Assembly: GCF_001696455.1 (NCBI RefSeq) | Contig: NZ_MAUJ01000005.1 | Span: 1 to 64,000 of the forward strand | Source: Pseudoalteromonas luteoviolacea | GTDB lineage: Bacteria; Pseudomonadota; Gammaproteobacteria; Enterobacterales; Alteromonadaceae | Direction of reading: 5' to 3' | DNA: 64,000 nucleotides | Shown: positions 44,734-54,028 of the stretch, piece after piece | Numbering within the stretch: position 1 is the first letter of the stretch | Layout of the letters: each line of letters starts with the position of its first letter | The notes under the pieces: generated by a model | Seen by the model: only the letters and a program-made list of their open reading frames with translations | Databases searched by the model: none | Told to the model about the DNA's origin: nothing | Made by a program: the position numbers and the translations under genes

Positions 44734-45487
44734 CTTTATTGCCATAGTACTTTCGCTCTGTTGTTTATCCTCAGTAGCGGCAAAGCCACAGATCCTGTGG
44801 CAGGATATCGATACATGGTTTGTACAACCTGCCAGCATTGGGCCTTGGAAATACCAAAAAACGGGGGGGAGTCGTAATACTGTGCACTCTCTGATAAATA
44901 CCTCTAATCAATATGGCGGTGGGGTGTTGTTATACCGAGCTTCTAATCGACCCTGCTTCGTGTCGATTCCACATCAATACCATGATAAGTATACATTAAC
45001 GATAGGACGCTCACTTTTTGATACAAGTTGCAATGTCATGGTTCACAACACACATCATCGTCATAGCGAAAGCTCAGACTCCAGCCCTATGGACTACTCT
45101 AAGCGAGCGCAAGGGCTACATGTCGCGGCGGTAAAAGCGTTTCATCATAGATATCCAAACGGACTGATTTTTCAGCTTCATGGGTTTAACCAAAAAAAGC
45201 GGAAAACAACACAGGGGAAAAAAGCCGACTTTATCTTGAGTCAGGGGCGCAGTTATAATGCTAAACTGATGAAAATCCAAGGATGTTTACTTGCCCTCAG
45301 TGAGCATACCTATATATATCAGAAAGATGTATTTGAACTGGGTGGTACCAAGAACGTACTACATAAAGTGGGTTTAGCCCCGCACAGATTTATTCATATT
45401 GAAATCAGTAAGCCAATGAGAAAAAGACTAAAATCACACCCTGTAAGTATGGAGCAATTCAATTTATGCCTCTCTTACTCTGCCTAG
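44720..45487 (+). CDS. Small secreted hydrolase-like protein of the PGA-type operon
   Basis: 255 residues. Signal peptide (~1-21). A possible metal or acid-base set is visible: IPHQYHD (83-89), NTHHRH (110-115), DYSKRAQGLH (125-134), FQLHGF (151-156), ADFILSQG (169-176) and FIHIEIS (224-230). The pattern of PHxxxD, then N-T-x-H-R and QxHGF, recalls N-formylglutamate amidohydrolase and zinc-dependent gamma-glutamyl hydrolases, but I cannot name the family with certainty. An enzyme that cuts or trims the polymer in the periplasm would fit. It overlaps the neighbouring genes by 14 and 22 bases. Confidence 0.6.
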   Translation: MKIHSFIAIVLSLCCLSSVAAKPQILWQDIDTWFVQPASIGPWKYQKTGGSRNTVHSLINTSNQYGGGVLLYRASNRPCFVSIPHQYHDKYTLTIGRSLFDTSCNVMVHNTHHRHSESSDSSPMDYSKRAQGLHVAAVKAFHHRYPNGLIFQLHGFNQKKRKTTQGKKADFILSQGRSYNAKLMKIQGCLLALSEHTYIYQKDVFELGGTKNVLHKVGLAPHRFIHIEISKPMRKRLKSHPVSMEQFNLCLSYSA

Positions 45488-48400
45488 TGTTTTTATTTAG
45501 TGCGGCAACTAAGCCCGCATTGGCACAAGAAGCGTACTTGCAAGCCGACGTCAGTTGGTATGATGCACAAACTCGACAATTGTCACGTAGTGCAGCGGAT
45601 GTAAAGATCAAAAAAAAGCAATCTAAGTTCTTATTTTTACCTGCAGGCCAGTGGTTATCTGTTGAGCCTAGTACGCTAGAAAAGGTCGAGTTCTGGCAAG
45701 GACAAACGTTCTATGCCCTCTCACACATAAATAAAGACCTGTGGTTATGTCGTAAAAATAGCTGTCAACTACCGGCATCTGAACGCGCTCGCGCGATAAA
45801 ACTGAGTAATACGACAATCAACCCAATTCAAATCAACGTGTGGCGAGGCCATCAACACAACCATAGGGATCCCTTTCGCCGGGCTGTACGCTTACCGCTA
45901 CCCGGTAAAACGGTCGCGCTGGCACAAGAGCATAATGTTTTATATCCACTTAGTAACGCTCAAAGCGTAAAAGTTTTCTTTAAACATGCGAAAAAGCTAA
46001 AGCTTACTGTCCACAGAGATCTCTACGACCTAAGTGAAGGCGGAAAAGTATTTGCGTTAGTCAATGATAACCCCGTCAGTATCATCAATGTGTCCGGTGC
46101 ACAAGCACAAGAATATACTAGACATAAATTGGGGGTCGCTAATGTCGATTATTTTACAATACCAGCCAATAGCTATTTGACGTTACAAAGTCACACCAAA
46201 ACATGGGTAAAGTTAGAGCAAATGCACCGTGGCATTTTTGATGTGGATGCAGCGATAAAACAGCAAGAAAATCTATTTAACCCACACTGGGTCAATAACT
46301 TGGATGAGCGCCTTACGGATATTTACCTCAACCATGATATTTCTAGCTTAGTGCAATTTCGACCAGAGCAAGCAACGCCCTTAGCACTTAGACGATACCA
46401 AGATCTGCTGAGCACAGTTTCGACTGGTAGCTACCTCTCACCTATCAGTCCATCAAATCAATCTATCGCTATCCATAGGCGAATTGTGCCCATTTACCAG
46501 CCACTGCGAGAAGCCAAACAGCAAGTTTTCCAAAGCCACACCAATAATACGCTCTTGTTTACTCGCCTAAAAAAGTCGCTGCACTTCGATCTAACTCAAG
46601 AGCAAAGAGTTACACCATGGGCTTTGCTTTATATTAGAAGTAATAAAAACACGACACTGGTTGTTGATGTAGATGGCAAGCGCTCCCAAATAGCGATAGA
46701 TGCCAGACAAGGCTTTGTACCGCTACAAATCGATGTAGATATGGATGCCAAGCAAATTTCAGTATTTTCAGCCAGTAAGGCCAACATCGATATTGCAGTA
46801 CAAATTAGAACATTACTGCCGCTTCCAAATAGTGAACTACTGTACGCTCAGCCCAAAAACTTAAGCGAAAAAAGTGTGGTCACAAATAAATTGCTGGCAC
46901 AAATACAACAAACGAAGTCTGACAGTTATCTCAACAGTCTTTCTTTGTTCAAGATACCCTCACCTACTGGTTCTGAGTTGCCTGCTGACCCTACACAACA
47001 AAGTTCAGTAGCACTATCCCATTGGCGATATCAACTAGGTGAAATTGAGTACCTTGCCAAGCGCTCCCCCACCGAAGCTTTGCCCAAATTAAGAGCGCTT
47101 GTAAACAGCTCCTTCCCTGAAATTCGCTTACGCGCTTGGCAATTGCGACTCGAAATACTGTCTAGACTCAATCAAGAAAACGCTGTGCTACGTTATTTAG
47201 CTGCTTTATTGCAGCAGCCTGATCGGTTGCTCAGTGACTTTGCTGCAAATGAACTACTAAAGCGATACCAGCAAAGTAATCAAGTATTTAATATTCAAGG
47301 GTTATGCGCCCTAAAAGCATCCTTAAAAGGATGCCCTGAATTGGTCAGAAGCACACTGTTTGCACAAGGGAAGTTTCTAGAAACATTATGGCTCGATCAC
47401 GATACCAAATTGTTTTCTCAATACAGTCATCGACTCTATCAAGGGTTAGGCTATGCAAGCTACACAGAGCTTTCCCAAGAAGATCAACCAAACTATGACC
47501 TAAATTACTTTGAACAAGTGCAGCTAGTTGGTGATACGGCGACTTACAAAGCGTTTAAAATTGGCAAATCTCCACTGACATTGACCGCGCATTCCCCACT
47601 CAATGTAAAAATAAATGCCCGTGTTGAAGGCCAGAGCTATGCAGAAAATGCCATCAAATGGTTGCATGTAGACAAAGAAAACAATAACTATTTTATGCCG
47701 CTATTTAGCGATGTACTCTCAACCACTTCGGTGAAAACGCCAGGCGATGAAAGTACACTCTCGATAGCCTCTAGCAGTATGATTACATTGAAAGCGGGCG
47801 ACACGCTCACACTCAGCAGCAGCGCATCAGTGTATCTGCAATTACAAATATTTGATGCCGCCCATTTTGACCCTTACTCAACACAACAATTGAGCAAGTT
47901 TGAACTGGGCACGCCGTTTATGGACCTCTTACATCAGCAGCCCGGCACTAATTTAGACTCGTTAACCACGCTTTTAAATAATGCACTGTACAGACTTGAA
48001 AATAATACCTTAGAAGATTACGAGTTTACTGCATTATTCTCCAAATTAAGTACACTGGAAGTCCCCTCACAACTGACTAAGCTCCATGATCGCGTGCAAA
48101 GCTTTGGTCATTGGGTGCCAGTTGAGCAATACCTGAATTATGCAGGCACGCAGTTAATTGATTTGTCAGCACTTGAATCTCGCAGTATCGCGGAACAAAT
48201 TAGCCGACATACTTCTCAAGTATATAACGCCAAAGGCCTCACCATCCGCCCATATCATACACTGTCCCTCGATTTCAGCGCATTGCAATCGCTGCAAACG
48301 CGTTTGTTCTTTCACTTTTCTGATGCGGAGCTCATATCTAACGCAGCCGCTTTAGTCTCAATTGAGACGGGCAATGGCAAAGCCGTTTGGCCAATTACGA

Positions 48401-49767
48401 ATAATATGAGTACCTTCGGTTTAAAACAATCGGAACTGGGCAACGGTACCGTTAAAGTTCGTTGGCTAAACCCCTATTTATCGCAAGTTTTACAAGTCGA
48501 GGTACAAGTTCTAAACCAAAAAGGCTGGCAAAATATTGAGTTAGACCAACGACAATTATTTTATTATGCGAGTAATACTCAACCAGTATCTGCTGCACTG
48601 GCAAAAGATGCGCTCGTAAAAATTGAATACATCAAAGATAATCTGCGTAGGGAAGCCATTGATTTTTACCCTGCAGGTATCATCACCATCCCAAATAGTT
48701 ATTCAAAATTGGCACGAGTATTTTCATGGCAACTAAATTTAAATCGTCAAAAAATCGCTGTTGCACCTCCTGTCACACCTATTCCGCTCAAACGACCAAA
48801 GCTGCACTTTGACAGACTGGCGAGGCACCTTAATACACCTTTAATCAGCGCTAATGGTAATCAAACCCATGTGGAAGGCTTTGTCAGCTACGATCGAGAT
48901 GGTATTTTCCAAACCAGCGAGCCCATTGAAACAGCCCATAGGCTAGATATTGGCATGAGACTGCGAAACCGCTTCAAACAGAACTGGTACATGCTTGAAG
49001 GCGCATATCGCATTAACAACTTGCGCTATGAATCATTGGCACTCAACGGAGTGTACAACTGGTTAGATGATGATACCCCTTGGTATACTGAAGTGGGGCT
49101 ATATAACCGCTGGCAAGAGACAACCGCCAGTAACGAAACGCACCTCACAAGCCATATCGATGTCACTCTTGGTCAGATTTGGCGGAATGACACCTCAGTC
49201 AGGCACCAATGGTGGTGGCAGCCTTACTACTATTACACCAGTATTGATAAACAGGAATATCTTGACGACCCACTCATCAGCCAAGATATGTATAACTTTT
49301 ATCGCGCCCAACACATGCATGGTTGGCAAGCAGGTTATAGAATTCGTTATCAACCTTGGGTAGATAGCCAATTCAATGGACAAGTCTCTGCTGTGTCTAA
49401 TGAGGACTGGACAAGCCTAGATACAGTGACATTTAGTGGGAGTTGGCAACAATATTACAAAGGACATATTTTTAATGTTGGGCTCAGTAGTAGCTACGTT
49501 TTCGCTGATGACCACCGTCCCAATGCGACCTGGCAATACCTCACTTCTATTGGTTGGCAAACCTTATTTGATTTTAGTGAACATACCGCTGGTTGGATCA
49601 GCCTAAACTGGACACAAGATTGGTTTAGGAACAATCATAACGTGCGTTTTGAAGTAACACTTGGCAACTTACAAAACACAGGCTTTGCTCCTTTTGCACA
49701 TGATGAAATTATCTTTGAGTCACTACAGTTAACGCATTTCTTGGAGCAAGATATAAATGGCAGATAA
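45466..49767 (+). CDS. Large secreted protein with C-terminal outer-membrane beta-barrel
   Basis: 1433 residues. Signal peptide (~1-20, cleaved after ALA). Residues ~25-450 and ~690-1110 are beta-rich; ~510-640 is helical and repeat-like (SHWRYQLGEIEYLA, ALPKLRALV, EIRLRAWQLRLEIL), as in TPR/HEAT scaffolds. The last ~290 residues (from ~1150) look like an outer-membrane barrel: alternating aromatic strands such as QNWYMLEGAYRINNLRYE, HQWWWQPYYYYTSID and WISLNWTQDWF. The helical-plus-barrel order recalls exopolysaccharide exporters BcsC and PgaA. I infer an outer-membrane exit for the polymer. Overlaps the hydrolase-like gene by 22 bases and the PgsB-like gene by 11. Confidence 0.72.
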   Translation: MPLLLCLVFLFSAATKPALAQEAYLQADVSWYDAQTRQLSRSAADVKIKKKQSKFLFLPAGQWLSVEPSTLEKVEFWQGQTFYALSHINKDLWLCRKNSCQLPASERARAIKLSNTTINPIQINVWRGHQHNHRDPFRRAVRLPLPGKTVALAQEHNVLYPLSNAQSVKVFFKHAKKLKLTVHRDLYDLSEGGKVFALVNDNPVSIINVSGAQAQEYTRHKLGVANVDYFTIPANSYLTLQSHTKTWVKLEQMHRGIFDVDAAIKQQENLFNPHWVNNLDERLTDIYLNHDISSLVQFRPEQATPLALRRYQDLLSTVSTGSYLSPISPSNQSIAIHRRIVPIYQPLREAKQQVFQSHTNNTLLFTRLKKSLHFDLTQEQRVTPWALLYIRSNKNTTLVVDVDGKRSQIAIDARQGFVPLQIDVDMDAKQISVFSASKANIDIAVQIRTLLPLPNSELLYAQPKNLSEKSVVTNKLLAQIQQTKSDSYLNSLSLFKIPSPTGSELPADPTQQSSVALSHWRYQLGEIEYLAKRSPTEALPKLRALVNSSFPEIRLRAWQLRLEILSRLNQENAVLRYLAALLQQPDRLLSDFAANELLKRYQQSNQVFNIQGLCALKASLKGCPELVRSTLFAQGKFLETLWLDHDTKLFSQYSHRLYQGLGYASYTELSQEDQPNYDLNYFEQVQLVGDTATYKAFKIGKSPLTLTAHSPLNVKINARVEGQSYAENAIKWLHVDKENNNYFMPLFSDVLSTTSVKTPGDESTLSIASSSMITLKAGDTLTLSSSASVYLQLQIFDAAHFDPYSTQQLSKFELGTPFMDLLHQQPGTNLDSLTTLLNNALYRLENNTLEDYEFTALFSKLSTLEVPSQLTKLHDRVQSFGHWVPVEQYLNYAGTQLIDLSALESRSIAEQISRHTSQVYNAKGLTIRPYHTLSLDFSALQSLQTRLFFHFSDAELISNAAALVSIETGNGKAVWPITNNMSTFGLKQSELGNGTVKVRWLNPYLSQVLQVEVQVLNQKGWQNIELDQRQLFYYASNTQPVSAALAKDALVKIEYIKDNLRREAIDFYPAGIITIPNSYSKLARVFSWQLNLNRQKIAVAPPVTPIPLKRPKLHFDRLARHLNTPLISANGNQTHVEGFVSYDRDGIFQTSEPIETAHRLDIGMRLRNRFKQNWYMLEGAYRINNLRYESLALNGVYNWLDDDTPWYTEVGLYNRWQETTASNETHLTSHIDVTLGQIWRNDTSVRHQWWWQPYYYYTSIDKQEYLDDPLISQDMYNFYRAQHMHGWQAGYRIRYQPWVDSQFNGQVSAVSNEDWTSLDTVTFSGSWQQYYKGHIFNVGLSSSYVFADDHRPNATWQYLTSIGWQTLFDFSEHTAGWISLNWTQDWFRNNHNVRFEVTLGNLQNTGFAPFAHDEIIFESLQLTHFLEQDINGR

Positions 49768-52700
49768 GACCCTCAGGGATCAACTCCAAGATTTACTGTT
49801 TGCAGACACTGAAAAATTTTGGCTCAATCTCTACCAGCATAAATATCAGCAACTTGTTGACGAGCTCAGTGAATGGGAGTTGATCAAGAATAAGCCGGAT
49901 CACGAACAGACTTCCTATTGGCAGCTGTTACAAACCATCGCTTTTTTACGTCATAAAATCGAAAGCCATTACGGGCGGTTACAAGCCATTGATGCTGACT
50001 ATAAAAATTTTATAGAGCGGTTGAATAAAGCAGAACTGAAAGCCGAAAAAGAATTGCATATTCTCAAGTATGCCGAACAACTGGGCGCGTCAAGACTACA
50101 ACTACAACAAGACAAAATCGCGTTTTCAAGATGGTTTGACGAAGGTGCCGTCATTTCGCGTTATCAAAGTAAAGTCGCAGAGTTAGAACAAAACTTAAAG
50201 TTTTTAATTTCAAAACTTGGCGCATTAACGAATCGATACTTACGGTTGAGTAAAGATGACCTCAGCGCCGCATGGCAAAAACTAGACCTACAACCTTTCT
50301 TTTTACATCTATTGGCAAATAGTAATAGCGTTCACATACGCCACGGTATGATACGCGCTTTGGTCAATCAGGTATCCTTAATCCATGAATTCAGTGCAGA
50401 CCCAGAGTTGGATGCGGACTTGGTCGCACAGCTCATCGAGTTACTGGAAGCGGACAACACACCGTACCTTGCGGTAACAGACATTTTAGAAATCCTTATC
50501 CACCAAAGGCCCACTTTTATCCGCAGCTTCATGTGGGCAAAGGTTGCAGAGTCGGTCAACGATTTTGCAGATAAGCCAAAGAGCAATGATCAACTTTTCA
50601 TCCTTGTTGCGCTGCCGCGTGTACTTGTACAACAAAGAGACTTGACTGACTCAGACGTAAAATTGCTAGTACAATTGAGCAACCACCCTTATCCGAGGGT
50701 GCGTCAAGCAACCATCGAATATACCCCTTATTACGACGATCAATTTGCGTTACAGTTGCTAGAAGATAGGTTCAAATCAGAGACAGCAAACGCAATTCGT
50801 TTTACGTTAGTCAAACAGTTGACCGCAGCAAGGTTTGGCAAAGATAACTTTGCAATGCGTCATTGGCGACACTGCATTCAAGGTGAAGAGAGCTTTGAAA
50901 TAAAACGCATTGCGCTTGAGCAAAGTGCTCGACTTATGCTTAACATGCAGTTGGAGACCGACGAGCCTGACCTCGTCTTTGAAGAATTTATCCAGATACT
51001 CAACACGCAGTTAGAAGTCGAACCCAATATCGCGGTGAGACGCTTCATTACCCGTACCCGAGAGCAACTCAATAGCTTTTACTTACAGTCTTTGGTCGTC
51101 AGTATCGAAGACCAAATTGGCCTCGATCAGTGTGCCGTGTTAGACGCCAATCAAAACATCGATGATATAGGCAGAGCACTGAGTTTCATTGCACAGTCTG
51201 AAGAAGATTTTAATGGCCATCAAAAAGAAGATAAATGGCAAATTACGCTTGGCACCTCGAAGGGTCGCCGTTTTTGGCGTATCTGGCATGAGTTTTTTAC
51301 GCCAAGTACGGATAAAAGACAAAGCTTTAGTCATACGCAAGCGAAAAAGCCTTCAGCACAACTGTACGTAGCAAGTTGTTCTACTGCCGAGATAAGTGAA
51401 ACAAATGTCCCCGGTGAAGCGCTTTATAACCTCAAAGAGCATTCTTCTCGGCCCTATTTGCCTCTACCTGACTACTTGCTCTCGATTCTAAGCCAAGACA
51501 ATATTACTCCAGAAGCCAAAAGCTACACGCCAGATGGTATTTTAACGATTGTGCGTCCGCCATCTTTGCTAAAACGTATTAGCGCGTATTGGCATATCTC
51601 GCTGCGCTTTTCAGGGCTTGACCAAATGCGTAAAGGGGGAGAAATCGAACAACAAAATTACCTTGAAGCCATCAGATCTCTGGGCTTTACAGTTAAATTT
51701 AGCCCCTACGGCTCGACACTCAATGCACATTTCCCTGTCGAGTCAGGCATCCAAAAACTGTTCTCCAAGGCATCTGTCAGCACAGCGCTTATCAATATTG
51801 GGCTAGGATTTAAGGAGTATTTGTACTCGATCTATCAAAACAGTATTAGTCAGTTAGTATTTTTTGTCTGTGCCTTCATGGCATACTTTTGGTCAAGACA
51901 TATAAAAGTCAGTCAGCAAATTCGTAAAAACCGTAAACACATACCTATCTCTATTGGCGGTTGGGGCACGCGCGGTAAATCAGGAACTGAACGATTAAAG
52001 TCCGCCTTGTTCAGTAGCATTGCATTAAAAGTCATTACCAAAACCACAGGATGTGAAGCAATGATGATTTATGCCAGCAGTGACGGGGAGCAGCACGAGC
52101 TACCTTTATTTAGGCCCTTTGATAAAGCCAGTATTTGGGAACAAAGCGATGTTTTATCTTTTGCAAAGTCAGTGCGGGCAGATGTATTTCTCTGGGAATG
52201 CATGGGGCTCACACCAAGGTATGTAAGAATATTACGTCGCTGGATGAATGACAATTTTGCGACCATCACCAATGCATACCCAGATCACGAAGATATTTTA
52301 GGGCCTACTGGGTTAGATGTCGCCCGAGAGATGTCAGCATTTATTGGGACTGATACTCAGGTTTTTACGGCTGAGCAGACAATGTACCCTGTCCTAAATA
52401 AATCCGCTGAGCAAAAAGACTCGACGCTCATTCAGGTTCACTGGGGAGATGGCTTCCAAATTACCGATGACATTCGCGCGTTATACCCTTATGAAGAGCA
52501 TCCAGATAATATTGCTCTGGTATGTAAAATGGCACAGTATATAGGCATTAATAAGGACTATGTATACAAAGAAACGGCCGAACGCATCGTGCCTGATATT
52601 GGGGTTTTACAACACTTTGAGCAAGCGCCAATCGGTAATCTGACACAGTCATTTGTCAATAGTATGTCAGCCAATGAGCGGCTCGCAACAATTGAAAACT

Positions 52701-53857
52701 GGCGCCGTTTAAACTTGTTTGGTACGAGCCAAAAGCCAAAAGTACAAACCATTGCGCTGATTAACAACCGAAACGATCGCATTGCGCGCACAAAAGTCTT
52801 TGCACACATTTTGGTTGAAGATCTCATCTTTGATCATATCGTGGTTATAGGTACTAATGTTGATGGCTTTTTGGCCTACTTTAATCAAGCGCTTCAGGCG
52901 CGAATTACGCGAATCGTCGCCAACAACGATAGAGAAGATCTGGTAAAACTGTTAGAGCAGTTTAAATGCTTACTTTCTGATCAGATGCTTTGCGATAAAT
53001 TCACAGCCCTATTACCCGATGTAGAAATAGACCCTCAAGACCTCCATGACACTCAAAAAATCGGCGCTTTACTTGAACAGCAAGTCAGCTGCGAGCGGCA
53101 ACTTGCATTGCTAAAACAGCTGGCTGCAGACTGGCATTTGGCGCACCAATTAGTCGCGATTGAAGATTTAAAATCGAATGCCAAAACACTCACCGATAGT
53201 TTGACGAAACTTTTAAACAGTCGCACTCAACTAATTGAAAACCCTTACATTAGTGCTAACGAACTCACCTTAAAGCTAGCTAAGCTGGGCATTGACGGCC
53301 AACATCAGCTCATTGTGGGCATGCAAAATATAAAAGGGGCTGGTCTAAATTATGTTTACGCATGGCAAAAATGGCATCATTTACATCAGACGTGCGACCA
53401 TCTTCTTAGCCCTATCATTAGTCAGGCACAATTTAGGGCTGGATTGCTAAAACTCTCACAAATATCTGGCATCGGCGTGATTGAACACGACTATTTTAAT
53501 GCTTTTTTAGCACAACTGAGCAAACTGCCTCATGCACAAAATGAATTTAGCCAGGCGGAAATATCGCACCTTAAAGAACGCTTACAAAGTGATGAAGGTG
53601 ATCAGCAGGGTGAGACTGATGATGTTAAACAAAACCGAGTAACACGGTTTTTATTACAAGTTGTTGAGTCTTTCCTAGATGCCGGTGCAGCAGTTAAGCG
53701 TAAAAAAACCGCACAACAGGTTTATAAAGATATCGCCATGCAACGAATTACCATGGAAAAAGCAATTGCTGTGCTCGCAGCGCTCAATCGCAGTCAAAAG
53801 CCTGGCTGGTTGGCCCTACAACAGAAACGAAAAAAGCTCACCTCAGTCAAAAAGTAG
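49757..53857 (+). CDS. PgsB/CapB-like Mur-ligase-family synthase with a large N-terminal extension
   Basis: 1366 residues; PgsB of B. subtilis has 393. Residues ~1-550 are helical with coiled-coil and HEAT-like stretches (~1-170, ~180-450). A hydrophobic segment (~698-713) precedes the PgsB-like part, as in PgsB itself. PgsB motifs follow in order: P-loop GTRGKSGT (737-744); KTTG shortly after; WEQ; WECMG (~811), PgsB has SECMA; TNAYPDHEDILGPT (838-851), PgsB has VNVLEDHMDVMGPT; FVNSMSANE; INNRNDRIARTKVFA; and GMQNIKGAG, like the PgsB GVGNIHGAA. It should activate glutamate carboxylates with ATP to form gamma-amide bonds; the true monomer is unproven. Last gene of the operon. Confidence 0.85.
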   Translation: MADKTLRDQLQDLLFADTEKFWLNLYQHKYQQLVDELSEWELIKNKPDHEQTSYWQLLQTIAFLRHKIESHYGRLQAIDADYKNFIERLNKAELKAEKELHILKYAEQLGASRLQLQQDKIAFSRWFDEGAVISRYQSKVAELEQNLKFLISKLGALTNRYLRLSKDDLSAAWQKLDLQPFFLHLLANSNSVHIRHGMIRALVNQVSLIHEFSADPELDADLVAQLIELLEADNTPYLAVTDILEILIHQRPTFIRSFMWAKVAESVNDFADKPKSNDQLFILVALPRVLVQQRDLTDSDVKLLVQLSNHPYPRVRQATIEYTPYYDDQFALQLLEDRFKSETANAIRFTLVKQLTAARFGKDNFAMRHWRHCIQGEESFEIKRIALEQSARLMLNMQLETDEPDLVFEEFIQILNTQLEVEPNIAVRRFITRTREQLNSFYLQSLVVSIEDQIGLDQCAVLDANQNIDDIGRALSFIAQSEEDFNGHQKEDKWQITLGTSKGRRFWRIWHEFFTPSTDKRQSFSHTQAKKPSAQLYVASCSTAEISETNVPGEALYNLKEHSSRPYLPLPDYLLSILSQDNITPEAKSYTPDGILTIVRPPSLLKRISAYWHISLRFSGLDQMRKGGEIEQQNYLEAIRSLGFTVKFSPYGSTLNAHFPVESGIQKLFSKASVSTALINIGLGFKEYLYSIYQNSISQLVFFVCAFMAYFWSRHIKVSQQIRKNRKHIPISIGGWGTRGKSGTERLKSALFSSIALKVITKTTGCEAMMIYASSDGEQHELPLFRPFDKASIWEQSDVLSFAKSVRADVFLWECMGLTPRYVRILRRWMNDNFATITNAYPDHEDILGPTGLDVAREMSAFIGTDTQVFTAEQTMYPVLNKSAEQKDSTLIQVHWGDGFQITDDIRALYPYEEHPDNIALVCKMAQYIGINKDYVYKETAERIVPDIGVLQHFEQAPIGNLTQSFVNSMSANERLATIENWRRLNLFGTSQKPKVQTIALINNRNDRIARTKVFAHILVEDLIFDHIVVIGTNVDGFLAYFNQALQARITRIVANNDREDLVKLLEQFKCLLSDQMLCDKFTALLPDVEIDPQDLHDTQKIGALLEQQVSCERQLALLKQLAADWHLAHQLVAIEDLKSNAKTLTDSLTKLLNSRTQLIENPYISANELTLKLAKLGIDGQHQLIVGMQNIKGAGLNYVYAWQKWHHLHQTCDHLLSPIISQAQFRAGLLKLSQISGIGVIEHDYFNAFLAQLSKLPHAQNEFSQAEISHLKERLQSDEGDQQGETDDVKQNRVTRFLLQVVESFLDAGAAVKRKKTAQQVYKDIAMQRITMEKAIAVLAALNRSQKPGWLALQQKRKKLTSVKK

Positions 53858-54028
53858 TACTTTTTAACTAATTTAGTCTTGAATTCATTTTTAGGAATAA
53901 TAAATTCCAGTCATTTTTTGTATTTTAATTGACCTGAGGTCCGATAACTAGGAAAATAAGATTAGAAGCAATCAAATAAATTAACAATTTACTAACAACG
54001 GATGTTGAGTAATAGTTGGGAGTAGCGT

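Noticed and set aside
35147..53857. Polymer operon as an ordinary capsular polysaccharide or cellulose locus
   Set aside because: No glycosyltransferase, Wzx/Wzy, Wza or BcsA motif is present; the Mur-ligase and PgsC signatures indicate an amide-bond polymer instead.
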